Shown: positions 23,901 through 31,528, counted from the stretch's first letter. The stretch is 64,000 bases of DNA from Symbiodinium kawagutii (GCA_009767595.1 VSDK01028387.1:124001-188000), one strand, 5' to 3'. Translations and numbers: made by a program. The notes: a model not told the origin generated them from the letters alone.

Positions 23901-26900
23901 GAGACTTTTGCAATTTTAAAGCGGGAGGACATAGTTTGGCAAGCTTCCTTTAATGACCAAACTTCATCACCTGGGCAACTTTGCCGGATCACGGTTTCCC
24001 ATGCACGGTGAATCCAACGCCAACGATGTCGGAGGGGCCACTTGCAACAGCTGACAATCTTACGCAAACAAGAGTGGAGAGGCTTAGAACAAACATGACC
24101 CACCGCCTGCCATGCAGAAAAACATTTTGCCTTAAAGGTCCCATAGTAATAGGGGAGGATAGAAGACAACTTGTGGACCCCTAGAAACTTTTTTAAATGG
24201 TCAGGAATCAAAATGCGAAAAACACTTTGGCACCAAGTTTCAGCTTCCTCAGGGGTCAAGGTCGTCAGTTCCCAAGCTGGGGCCAAACATGCAAATTTCA
24301 ACAGAAGCCATTGGTAACAAGCAATCGGAACCCTCCACATGAATTTCCGCTGCTTATCGTCAGGAACCAGGACCTCGCCCGGTCGCCTTGACATGTCAGC
24401 AGTGTAGGACGCGTAAGCACTCTGAGTTTGCTTGAAGACCCGTTGCTCACGCATGTAGCAGGGGTCGGTTTGCAAACTCTCAGTTGCCATGGAAACGGCC
24501 TCCCATGCACGCCCGCTGTCAACACGAAGGCAGGAACAACATTGACGGATACAAGCGGAAATGGCAAGCCGGTCATCATGAACAGAAGGACGCAAAGGGA
24601 CATCCCAAATCTTTTCAACGCGATCGAGGTCACTGGCCTTGTCAAAAGTAATCAAGTCAGAATGTGGCATGTCAACAATTTCTTGCGCATCAGTACGTTG
24701 ACTGACTGCAGGAGCGTTGCACAAACGACTATGCTTCTGACAGGGGCCGGCGGCAAGTCGAAGGCGGGAGAGAAGCCAAGTCTTTTCATCATGGTTCCAC
24801 TGAGGATCGCGACGCACAGCATGAACAAGGGCGCGCTTCACAACGCGCAAGCAAGCTTCCCTGGGAACTTTGAACGTGACACCAAAAGTTTTTGGGAGGT
24901 TTCTCGCAACAAGTCCGCGGTTCACATGGCGGGTCGCCATGGCTCTGGCTCTTCGCCCTTTCAGCAAAGACATGCAGCTCCAAACGGCAGCCGGACCACA
25001 TCCGACACACCACTTTTTTTCAACCAGCGACCAGTCAACTGCAGAACCCTTGCTACCACACCAACGCACAAGCAAACCAGCCAAGCAAGGATCGTAGATG
25101 TCATATGGACCAAACATGCCATGCAAGACAAGCATTTTACGAACCCAAGCCAAGTAAGCAAGTGAAAAACTATTGGCCTCATCAGGCAGCACCACAGGAG
25201 CCTTCGGCTTACCCATTTTACACTCCAACTTGTCCATGGACACACGGCTTGCAGCACAATCGAAAGGACCAATAAACGGCGAAGGTGACCTCAAATGCTT
25301 TGCTTTAGAGACGCCGGGCACTTATGATCTTACAAAAAAGTTATAATTAAGTTATGCATAACTCTGCCGTAACTTGTTTATAACTTTTCATAACTTTTTA
25401 CTATGTTTTTTTTGACTTTTGTGTTTGTGTATGTTTTCTCTTGTTTTCGAAGGGTTTAAAGGTTGAAAATGCAACTTGTTATGTTCGATTTTTATACTTG
25501 ACGCAGCAGCCAGCCATGCAGTGACTCTATTTTATGCCACCAGCAACCAAACGTGGTCATCATTGTCTCTGCGCGCCATGCGCATGAAGCCGGCAGTGTG
25601 CGCCAGCAGCGCAGCTTCAAGCGGCACCAGCAGTAGAGAAGAGATTTCTTTGAAACTCTTCCAAGACGCGAAGCCATCTGTGAATGATTCTATCAAAGTG
25701 AAACGACGGCCCACTACAAAGAAAGAAGCGTCCACTTTGCATGCTCCTAGAACTTGGATTGCCATTTGTTCAGTGAGGATTTTAAAATATCCAGCACAGA
25801 GACTGACACCACAGTGGTGGATCTCACGGGCCAGGAGCACATTCGCGCGTCCAAGAGCGCGAGAAAGTATGTCACTGTGTACTTCACCACGCAGGTGTGT
25901 AGACAGTGACAAGTCTTTCTCCGCCATCTTGAGGTCTAGCTCGTGCGTCCAAAGAAGCTTGGGGACACGGCGGGAACACAATGCCTGACCAGTGACAAGG
26001 AGCAACTTCTTGGCGAGCCAGTCCGAGCACACATGAGCACTAGAGCCCGAGGCGACTAAAGCAGAATCCGCCAAAAAAGCCAAGCCACTTGCCGCGCACA
26101 TGTCACAACAAGCCATGCAAACATCATGAGTGGTCAATCCATGTTTCTTAGCAACATTTTCACCAATGCATGCAATAAAATCCGCCCGCGTTTGCATGGA
26201 TAGCAAAACGGGGCATTCACAGAGCAACCGTAGTAGGTAAGGACTGTAGCAAAGACAGGGGTACCAACCGGAACAAGCTCTGGGGAACCAAACACCAGCA
26301 GTCAAAACAGGTGCACACGCGCAAGAACTGTTTTTTCGTCGCCAAAGGTCCAGGCCAGGGGTGTTTTTTGAGCGCCTGGTTTGCTGTGCACTCCCCTATT
26401 TACCTTTGGGAACTTGACTCATATGGATGCTGCGTCAAAAATCTCAGTCCAGCGTGCCTCGACAACCATCAATAATGGCCCACGATTCAAAGGCTAATCT
26501 TTATCCAATCGTCATGGCCTTGGGATGACCAACTAAGAATCCAACTAGTCATCTAAGGTCTCAGCTTTTAAGCAAGGTCTACTGATTGACTAAGATAAGG
26601 TCTAATGTCTATCCAGGATGAAGCTAAACCGCTGGTTAGTTGATAGGGGGTATTCCCCAAAAGCCTTGGTTTCCCATAAAAATGATAACCCCCCCCAATT
26701 AATCAACCTATGGAATTCACTTATTAAAAGACCAATGCTTCTGACCAAGTTATAACCTTGGTTTCCCAATATAATTATCCACCATCATCATAGTTGGTGA
26801 TTACCCCCTTAAAAAAAACAATGGTTATGACCCTTATTAACCACATTTAACCATTCAATGAATCAACCTGAAAGTGATAACCTGAAAGTTTTTAACAAAA

Positions 26901-29900
26901 TATGGTTTAATCAATGGCTTAGAACCAAATTTTAACCACATATGGTTTCCCAATATATCCCATTCAACATATAAATTAATCCATGGGTATAACGGTATAA
27001 CCATTAAACCTTATAAACCAAGGCTTTTCCTTGTATTAACCCCACCAAATCAATCCACCTGACAGTGGTCACTGTCATCACTTTCCCCACTTGATAATGG
27101 TTACAACCCCCCCTTGAAAACCAATGATTATCCCCTTGATAACCCTTAACCAAATAGCTGTTGGTGATTTGTTATCCCACTTTCCCTCCATCGATTGAGG
27201 ACGCACTCCGCACTTCCAGGTAAGTATTCCATAGTTAACCACTATTATTGGTTCTTACTTCTCCTTACTCCTTTCACAACCATAGTCGTCCCAGGACGAG
27301 AAGGTGGCCAAAGGCTTCGCGCACGGCTGCGGTGGCAAAGCCACCGTGATCACCGTGGAGTCCAAGACCGCCAGCGACATCTCGCAGGCGCCGCGCCGGG
27401 TGCCCCCCCGGGTGCCCCGGGGAAGTCGTGGTGAACTGCTGGGGGTTTTCGTAGGGAAAGCCCTGAAGTGATGGAGTTGATGGTTGATGGTTGATGATGT
27501 TTAGAGGATTGGTGTTGGATGATTGGGATCATTACATTGCTACAGATGAGTAATCAAGTGGATGAAAACTGGGGGTTGCCCTGTTCAAAAGAACTACCAG
27601 TGGATGGTTTGATTCACATTTGCATTATTTTCCCAATGACTTTGGGATGATTCTCAATTTGAATTAAGGTATCCTTAGCAGGACAAAGATCTCCATGGTA
27701 ATGTGCATGATCAACAACGAGAAAGTCGTAGGAATATTGGTGTTCATAGTGGTTTGTTCTTGCACAGTCATCAGAGGCCTGTGATCCTGGATACTGGGAA
27801 TAGCCAATGATGCGCTTCCAAGCGTGCCACAGCAGTTTTTGTTCAACACCTGCCTGTAATGCAAACCACCCTTTACGATGTTCACGGATGTGGCCTCTCG
27901 CTTTGCGCCGTTACCAGGTGGCATCTCATCATACCAATCAGTCTCAACAATACATTTATTGATTAGTTTTTTATCGATATGGCTATGGGTCAATATTAAT
28001 CAACCAACTAATGGAGGATTTACCTACAATAACAAGGGAAAACAATGGTTAATGATGGAGGAACCAGGGGTACAGGGTTTTGACCCACAACCAACTGTAT
28101 TGATTAATTTATTCATCTATATCATCGCTCAGGACGTGCTTGAATGGCTTCACAATTGTCCGCATGTGCCTGCAGCAGAGTATCACAAAGTGGGATGTTC
28201 TGTTTCGCCTCTTTTGTGGAAGGGCTACAATGCAAGGTGGCAAGGCTCAATTGAGTAGTGGAAGATGGACTCCACAGTCATACCCCATGATCAGATGTTT
28301 ATACCGTCACCCGGTTGGTAAATGTTGAAACTGTTGATACCCCCTTCCTCAATGTTGCTTCTCAACACATGACTTCTTCGTAAATAAATAAATATATATA
28401 TATATATGTAGCAATTTAGCAATAGAAAATCGGAGGTGACATGAATTCAACCAGCAGTCGGCAGTCGCAACAACGAGGCAAAGAAATGGCTGTTTGACAA
28501 CCAGTCGACAGTAACAACTTCCAACTGGGAACTCATCAGCTACTACTGGGACTCACAGATGTGTTACACCACCGGATCTTCCTGGGTCAGGTGACCTTTT
28601 ACAGCAACGAGAAGGAGAGTCTGTTGTCACCTGGGACCGAGTTGAAGGTGAAGAGCAACAAGCGCCTTGGAGCTACCGTTTCTGGTTGGTGGTTTTACAG
28701 GGGTTGCAACCATTAAAAATGGCGAATAATAGGGGATAATAACCCACAATAGTGGTTAAACAGCTACTGGTTGGTGGTTTTACAGGGGTTGCAACAGTTA
28801 CAACCATTAAAAATGGCGAATAATGGGGGATGACAAGCTACAATAATGATTGAACAGCTACTGGTTGGTGGTTTGATTGATATTTTGCCTATTTTCCCAA
28901 GCAATCTTCAACAAATGGTTGGTTGACTGATATTGTTTATAGGGGTTGAAACTACCAACCAGCTTCCGTAAACTAAGCGGGAAGTTGAACATCAATAGTT
29001 TTAATAGGTAATAGGTAAACCAGCTATTTCTATGGTGGATTTTCCACGCAGCCAGGTTAGTTTACCAGAGCTGTCAGCAATTGATGGTGATGATTGTGAA
29101 GCAGCTGCTTGGTTTTTGTTTCCGTTTCTGATTTCTTGTTAAAGCATTTGGCCAGCTGCTCATGCACAGTTGTTGTGAACAAACTGGCTGATCGAAAAGC
29201 TGCTTGTATGCTGTTGTCGTTTTGCTTGCTAGCAACTTGTCAACTTGTTGCTGAGCATCCGAAATGGTAGTAACAATCGCTCGCAGTTCAACAGGGGAAG
29301 AGCTGGGCAAAATGAAGCAGCCATGGTTCCAGGCGATGTTTTGGAAATAGCTGTTTTGGTTCTAGCCATGGCTCCAGCCAATTCCCACAAGTGGCATTGG
29401 TTGCTACCGCTGGAGGACCCTCATTCTAGCAATCGACAAGAAACCAGACCAACTGTTGCTGATGACCAGTGGCTGCTGGTGCATTGATGGCATGGTGAAG
29501 CAGCGAACCAGCTGCTTAGGTAGCTTATGATGGTGGGTCGGCTGGTTGTACCGGAGATACCTATCGCAGAGAACCAGCCTGAGCCATGGAATGTGAGCCG
29601 CTGTACCCGGGACCTAATGCACTCATGGACCACAGTTGTAGCATCCAAAGGGTTGTTATGGTTCACTGTAGGCACTGTAGGGTAAGTGGTGATCGGATGC
29701 GATTCGTTCATGAATATATACGGCTGTGGGTCAAAACCCCGTACCCCTGGTTCCCCTATCATTAACCATTGTTTCACTTGTTATTGTTGGTCATGATCCC
29801 CATTAGTTGGTTGGTTAATATTGACCCATAGCCATACCTTAGCACACTTGTTCTTCAAAAAAATTCGGCCGTGGCACCTGCATGAGTTTCCTTGGCATAT

Positions 29901-29976
29901 CCCCTCGCTGCCACCAAGGATGAACGGCAACGTGTGTGAGATCACCTTGGAAGAAGTGGGTCGGATGCTGAACTGA
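6728..29976 (+). CDS. WGR / PARP-regulatory-like / R-S-E ADP-ribosyltransferase gene, 16 exons seen, 5' end missing
   Basis: Exons: 6728-6803, 7881-7908, 8309-8379, 10041-10113, 12385-12457, 12560-12616, 14699-14826, 16355-16429, 17309-17353, 19414-19505, 19720-19778, 20745-20790, 21186-21237, 27295-27387, 28591-28661, 29919-29976. Every junction keeps phase and every acceptor is AG|G. About 1.1 kb of coding lies in 23 kb. Order of parts: WGR domain, a short form of the PARP regulatory helices, an unrecognised basic linker, then a complete R-S-ExE transferase ending in TGA. Expected activity is transfer of ADP-ribose from NAD+ to protein arginine or another acceptor; the WGR part suggests control by DNA ends and a nuclear location. 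No H-Y-E PARP catalytic exon was found between the regulatory exons and the transferase. The link through the 16.4 and 17.3 kb exons rests on phase alone, so two adjacent genes remain possible. Confidence 0.65.
6875..6894. repeat. (TA)n microsatellite
   Basis: Uninterrupted TA dinucleotides. Confidence 0.9.
7566..7662. repeat. Family A inverted-repeat element
   Basis: From tatatggtggtttccaaaga to cctattttgagaaacaccca; only the right arm is well preserved. It lies in the first WGR intron. Confidence 0.6.
8425..8545. repeat. Degenerate family A element
   Basis: It begins near ttctcaagccataagggtac and ends ggggtacctctattttggga followed by aaccatca. Both arms are mutated but still complementary in outline. 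Confidence 0.45.
8998..9106. repeat. Family A inverted-repeat element, well preserved
   Basis: From catatggtggtttctcaaaa to ttttgagaaaccaccatat. The terminal 20 bases are an almost perfect inverted repeat. The centre contains ggttggtttactattataaa. Confidence 0.8.
9392..9506. repeat. Family A inverted-repeat element
   Basis: From tcatgtgggtgtttctcaga to cctattttgagaaacaccca. A half copy (tggtggtttctcaaaatagg) sits just upstream at 9330-9382, so two insertions or a partial duplication are adjacent. Confidence 0.75.
9744..9868 (-). repeat. Family B element, reverse orientation
   Basis: From tatggctgtgggtcaaaaac to ttgacccatagccatata. A derived tract (agctggtgtatcccctatag) follows to about 9945 and recurs near 34450, 51490 and 60040. 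Confidence 0.7.
10096..14826 (+). CDS. PARP regulatory-like helical segment exons
   Basis: The end of exon 10041-10113 (MGKLTA) joins exon 12385-12457 (AQIAKGQAVLDKIEAALKKK), then 12560-12616 (ADLDDLSSQYFSLIPHDF) and 14699-14826 (VVASKELLKFYLRMGFEEVE). This fits the second half of the PARP regulatory domain: GKLs..QI..g..vL..i, LS..FY.LIPH.FG and a following K-[ED]-LL helix. The spacing between VLDKI and LSS equals that of human PARP1 as I recall it. The first helices of the usual domain appear to be missing, because only a few residues separate it from WGR. In PARP1-3 this domain restrains the catalytic site until DNA is bound. Donors at 10114, 12458 and 12617 are all GC. Confidence 0.75.
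11187..11297 (+). repeat. Family D element, divergent copy
   Basis: From aactggatggcttataccca to atctataagccaccatcacc. It shares gatttaccatataaccact and tagcaagggatct with the three other copies. The ends are imperfect inverted repeats of GGTGG.TT...A type. Confidence 0.6.
11331..11412 (+). repeat. Family B element, 3'-truncated
   Basis: From tggctatgggtcaacattaa to ccatggttaatgataggtga; the ggtacagggttttgaccca end is absent. Confidence 0.6.
11990..12102 (+). repeat. Family D element
   Basis: From aactgggtggattacagcta to atctaacagccaccaagtta. Its core gctatgaacttagcttttta is shared with the copies at 39954 and 62690. Confidence 0.75.
14827..16354. other. Intron of the WGR gene
   Basis: No exon is recognised. 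It contains the TA tract, a short direct repeat (gtggataatggtgtgacatc at about 15040 and 15080) and, from about 15660, degenerate ccaaccattaaccaac low-complexity DNA. Confidence 0.45.
14896..14938. repeat. (TA)n microsatellite with one TG interruption
   Basis: About 40 bases of alternating AT just after the fourth regulatory-segment exon. Confidence 0.9.
16355..17353 (+). CDS. Linker exons between the regulatory and transferase parts
   Basis: Exon 16355-16429 (after gtgccaag, GT donor at 16430) encodes VMELPVPSSLDDAAQAVVKH then KDEIK. Exon 17309-17353 (after aacaagaag, GT donor at 17354) encodes GAELAKKQVRNELRN. Both are phase 0, charged and helix-prone, and connect in frame to the transferase exon at 19414. 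I recognise no domain. They are the weakest links of the gene model: a start codon inside this stretch, such as ATG 17294, could instead begin a separate transferase gene. Confidence 0.5.
17420..17510 (+). repeat. Family C element
   Basis: From acactggttggtggtttatt to atggttcaaccaataaccag. It contains the family core caaatggttggttgactaa. Confidence 0.65.
18111..18214. repeat. Family A element, diverged
   Basis: From catgggtgtttctcaaaata to cctatggcttgaggaaccgc; the right arm has drifted. Confidence 0.5.
18953..19022 (-). repeat. Family B fragment
   Basis: From tggcagtgggtcaaaaccct to ttttccttatgattgttggt; the far end is missing. Confidence 0.55.
19414..21237 (+). CDS. ADP-ribosyltransferase domain, first half (R and S motifs)
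   Basis: Exons 19414-19505, 19720-19778, 20745-20790 and 21186-21237 join in phase (donors GT, GC, GT, GT). They encode AIMLYTSNAIYKDLNQAL, then YFKYLRLFFESMDALPK, then KLWRGLSVDLHKNPQ, then YKVGGTVVWWGISSCTS. The LWRG arginine and the SSCTS serine are the R and S of the R-S-E transferase signature: the arginine binds NAD+ and the S-T-S strand shapes the nicotinamide pocket. The helix with LYT...Y..LN..LR is the usual N-terminal helix of these enzymes. The family is widespread in dinoflagellates. The acceptor of the first exon could also be at 19391, which would add seven codons in phase 1. Confidence 0.85.
19587..19726. repeat. Duplicated splice-acceptor segment flanking a small hairpin
   Basis: The sequence actaccatgcctagcc... 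ccttgggaggtacttca occurs at 19587-19642 and, 20 bases shorter, at 19691-19726. Between the copies is an AT-rich hairpin (ttcaggtttttt ... aaaaaacctgaa, about 19640-19682). The downstream copy contains the acceptor used at 19719|19720; the upstream copy carries a decoy acceptor at the same place. Confidence 0.75.
21821..21986 (-). repeat. Terminal direct repeat, 3' end of the element
   Basis: Begins caccagcagtcaaaacaggt and ends tctcagtccagcgtgcc. Same length and, by eye, the same sequence as 26293-26458. Confidence 0.9.
22017..22743. other. Assembly gap
   Basis: 727 undetermined bases inside the retroelement, next to very GC-rich sequence (cccgggggggagcccccgcc at 22744). Apparent open frames across it are artefacts. 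Confidence 1.
22744..22862 (-). CDS. Short frame with signal-peptide-like start, runs into the gap
   Basis: From the ATG at 22862 the minus-strand frame reads MAWSKLTWLVLVLCFLHMAA followed by PGAPGPGRAPP and then enters the gap. A short polar start, a leucine-rich hydrophobic core and small residues after it look like a secretory signal or membrane anchor. It follows the reverse transcriptase stop by about 130 bases. The frame is open upstream to the end of the reverse transcriptase, so the start is uncertain. Confidence 0.4.
22991..25321 (-). CDS. Reverse transcriptase of the retroelement, 776 codons
   Basis: The frame opens right after a stop at 25322-25324; its first codon is GTG and the first ATG is at 25237 (codon 29), the likelier start. 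Reverse transcriptase landmarks: fingers PDDK..KFMWRVP (about 320-332), motif A ITADAGQFFETV (493-504), motif B GLPIGGVLSK (584-593), catalytic motif C RYVDDLLWVSG (634-644) and a thumb-side WLDL...PKKW (674-693). The two aspartates of YVDD and the one in motif A are present, so the core looks intact. The N-terminal 300 residues are Cys- and basic-rich with no recognised domain. No RNase H or endonuclease motif is visible. It copies the element's RNA into DNA. The WLDL after motif C recalls the (F/W)LD motif of Penelope-like enzymes, but placement needs a tree. Confidence 0.85.
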   Translation of the reverse strand: MPGVSKAKHLRSPSPFIGPFDCAASRVSMDKLECKMGKPKAPVVLPDEANSFSLAYLAWVRKMLVLHGMFGPYDIYDPCLAGLLVRWCGSKGSAVDWSLVEKKWCVGCGPAAVWSCMSLLKGRRARAMATRHVNRGLVARNLPKTFGVTFKVPREACLRVVKRALVHAVRRDPQWNHDEKTWLLSRLRLAAGPCQKHSRLCNAPAVSQRTDAQEIVDMPHSDLITFDKASDLDRVEKIWDVPLRPSVHDDRLAISACIRQCCSCLRVDSGRAWEAVSMATESLQTDPCYMREQRVFKQTQSAYASYTADMSRRPGEVLVPDDKQRKFMWRVPIACYQWLLLKFACLAPAWELTTLTPEEAETWCQSVFRILIPDHLKKFLGVHKLSSILPYYYGTFKAKCFSAWQAVGHVCSKPLHSCLRKIVSCCKWPLRHRWRWIHRAWETVIRQSCPGDEVWSLKEACQTMSSRFKIAKVSDGLQHCGRCGCDKPTCVAITADAGQFFETVQPPQAIAAARRCLSRCVRMHGHVTVSVLTGPKRTGFLGGSTLGKLHGVMVFAFSDLFLAFAACLFICYVSLGRSVFRLKGLPIGGVLSKVATSLVLGEEEFQWQCAPRRRRELGFTATSNCWNSEVARGRYVDDLLWVSGVYCAACLFTAVRHCYTVDFELCESGEKVAWLDLCFHARCATWSMKPKKWALPPPWSSPKGCAYSFLCGRLARLDECMLSVSDWLDATVAILIGFRSAGWSKRVIRGAIFKSTVRRSKFHRTCLLLACDKLWV
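25322..25531 (-). other. AT-rich spacer between element frames
   Basis: Repeated aagttat/ataactt words (ttataattaagttatgcata) and poly-T separate the two frames. It could hold an internal promoter or start signal; nothing specific can be shown. Confidence 0.3.
25532..26305 (-). CDS. Accessory frame of the retroelement, unrecognised
   Basis: 257 codons are open on the minus strand. The first ATG is at 26197 (MQTRADFIACIGENVAKK), giving about 221 residues; upstream codons up to a stop inside the terminal repeat contain no ATG, so 26197 is the better start. The protein is Cys-rich in the middle (HDVCMACCDMCAASG), mixed helical and without a recognised fold. Its position ahead of the reverse transcriptase is that of a gag-like or ORF1 nucleic-acid-binding protein, but I cannot show this. 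Confidence 0.5.
   Translation of the reverse strand: MTAGVWFPRACSGWYPCLCYSPYLLRLLCECPVLLSMQTRADFIACIGENVAKKHGLTTHDVCMACCDMCAASGLAFLADSALVASGSSAHVCSDWLAKKLLLVTGQALCSRRVPKLLWTHELDLKMAEKDLSLSTHLRGEVHSDILSRALGRANVLLAREIHHCGVSLCAGYFKILTEQMAIQVLGACKVDASFFVVGRRFTLIESFTDGFASWKSFKEISSLLLVPLEAALLAHTAGFMRMARRDNDDHVWLLVA
26293..26458 (-). repeat. Terminal direct repeat, 5' end of the element
   Basis: Partner of 21821-21986. On the minus strand it would carry the promoter, yet no obvious TATA box is seen. Followed on the plus strand by the target-site duplicate tcgacaacca. Confidence 0.9.
27295..29976 (+). CDS. ADP-ribosyltransferase domain, second half (ExE motif) and stop
   Basis: Exons 27295-27387 (DEKVAKGFAHG ... 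ATVITVESKTASDISQ), 28591-28661 (VTFYSNEKESLLSPGTELKV) and 29919-29976 (MNGNVCEITLEEVGRMLN, then TGA). The E-K-E ahead of LLSPGT is the ExE motif that positions NAD+ and the acceptor; two glutamates separated by one residue are typical of arginine-specific enzymes. Donors are GC at 27388 and 28662; the AG|G acceptors and phases are exact. The final EITLEEV strand is where these domains normally end, so the protein probably terminates here with no further domain. Confidence 0.85.
27978..28096 (+). repeat. Family B element
   Basis: From atatggctatgggtcaatat to gggttttgacccacaaccaa; complete, both ends present. Confidence 0.75.
28391..28408. repeat. (AT)n microsatellite
   Basis: Follows a short aaataaataaat run. 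Confidence 0.85.
28682..28960 (+). repeat. Family C elements, nested or tandem
   Basis: The phrase tggttggtggttttacaggg occurs at 28684 and 28767, each followed by gttgcaac and aaaaatggcgaataat; a further end (actggttggtggtttgattg) and the core caaatggttggttgactga follow. Together they form a partly duplicated family C block immediately downstream of the ExE exon. Confidence 0.6.
29719..29836 (-). repeat. Family B element, reverse orientation
   Basis: From tacggctgtgggtcaaaacc to attgacccatagccata; complete, in the last intron of the transferase gene. Confidence 0.75.
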
Positions 29977-31304
29977 GACCGGCTGGGGCCATCCTGGCGG
30001 CCTTGCCACCAAGGGGTCGGGAGAGGCTTGTGCCCATACCGGTAGTTGGTGACATGGCTTGATTCTGGTTGATACAGTTGCTTGATTATTGTTGGAAATG
30101 AGGTGTCTTTTATGGGTGTTTGATGATTTTGATGCATCATTGTCGGTGGGTTTGTTGATGATTGGCAGCAATAAGATGATAATTGCTATACACTCTCACA
30201 ATTACCAAATATACATGCTCCATGGATGTTTTTTCAGATATACCGGCTTGGGTTGCCCGACCAGTATTGAAGCCCGATTCAAGAACTGCATTGTTTGCAT
30301 TTGGTCGTTCTTATGTTGGTGGAAAGGCCAGTACTCAACTTGCCAATGTGCAAGGGGCCGTGTTTTGAAAGCTGAATCGATTTCTCGACAGAGTCGCACA
30401 CCCGCGACTCAGGTGTTGCATTGAGTGCAAAACCTGGGTCTCATCGATTAGGTTTGTCCTCAAATGGGATCCTTATGAACTGATTGGTGGTGACAGCTTG
30501 CAATTCCTATCGGCGTATTTGAACAGGGAGCGTTTAATAGAGCCTTTGTGCTTTCGAGATGTTTTCCTTGACATGGCCGTAATGCCAACAAGCTCATCCA
30601 TGTTGACAGCCACCAAACAGTAGCTCAATCTTGCAGCGGTTTTGAATGCTTAAGCATTATATAATGATAGCAATTGTGGGCCACTGATGGGAAACTATCA
30701 ACCAGATTTACAAGCCATCATTAGTCATTAGTTGCTGAGGGATAGATTCTAGCAAGAACGTTTGGTACCTGTTCAGCTGGGGGTGTGTTCAATCGAGCTT
30801 TACCCCTTGAAGACCACTTGATGACTCCCAGCCAGGGTTGTTTGGGAATGATCCGGGAATAGCCTGGGGGTGAGTCAGAACTTGCTGCCATTCCTGGCTT
30901 GTCATCAGCTGGACAGCTTGAACATGCCATGATCATTGATGTCATGACATGGCATGGCAGGACCACATTTGAAAATGGCATCAAGGTGTCAAACTGACAA
31001 TGAACTTCTTAATGGCCAAGTGGTCTGTTTGGCAATGAAATGACCCAAGTAATGTTTTATGCACTGACATGCTGGTATTTGCCTCTGAAGTGACATTAAA
31101 TAGCAAAAATCATTAACATTGTGCTCAAGCAGTTGCCATTCTGGACCCAGCAAACTGGAGCATTTATCAGAGTAAGTGGCTATTGCAAAACTAGTTAAAC
31201 ATAAAAGGGGCCGCGCTTGAAACAATGAAGATCAAAAAAAGGGCAGCATTCTGTTTACACAGCATTAATTTGACTATCAAAAAATCTTGGCCCACAGGCT
31301 ATCC

Positions 31305-31480
31305 CAAATCTGGGAATGACCTGGGAATAACCTGGGAATGACCTGGGGATGATCTGGGAATGATCTGGAAATGGGCTGGGGGTCAGCCCAAATCTGGGAA
31401 TGACCTGGGAATGACCTGGGAATGACCTGGGAATGACCTGGGAATGATCTGGGAATGATCTGGGAATGGTATGGGAATGA
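31305..31480. repeat. 11-bp minisatellite
   Basis: About fifteen imperfect copies of ctgggaatgac, with a longer period visible where cccaaatctgggaatgacc restarts at about 31388. An apparent open frame on the minus strand (repeating HSQVIPRSFPG) is a by-product of the 33-base period. Confidence 0.85.
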
Positions 31481-31528
31481 CTTGTGGGTGGGCTAAGGAT
31501 ATTGTGGGAGGGACCTGGGCGTGAAATT

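Larger units (their letters stand above)
21821..26458 (-). mobile_element. Retroelement with terminal direct repeats, antisense in an intron
   Basis: The element is bounded by two 166-bp direct repeats (21821-21986 and 26293-26458) that I read as identical. The word cctcgacaacca occurs at both outer edges (21811-21822 and 26457-26468), a target-site duplication of about 10-12 bp. Read on the minus strand the order is: terminal repeat, accessory frame, AT-rich spacer, reverse transcriptase frame, short frame entering an assembly gap, terminal repeat. The repeats do not have the TG...CA ends of classic LTRs, and no integrase, RNase H or protease was recognised, although the 727-base gap could hide a domain. 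This suggests a Penelope-like or other lineage-specific element rather than Gypsy or Copia. Identical terminal repeats suggest a recent insertion. Confidence 0.8.
21238..27294. other. 6 kb intron interrupted by a retroelement
   Basis: It separates the S-motif exon from the next transferase exon. The GT donor at 21238 and the AG|G acceptor at 27294|27295 join TCTS to DEKVAKGFA in phase 0. Outside the element (21821-26458) it is intron-like: catcaaccatcaac tracts at 21440-21720 and degenerate taaccttggtttccc tracts at 26500-27180. Confidence 0.65.

Noticed and set aside
24428-25165. 245-codon plus-strand frame
   Set aside because: It lies wholly opposite the reverse transcriptase, has no motif, and is a shadow of that gene's codon bias.
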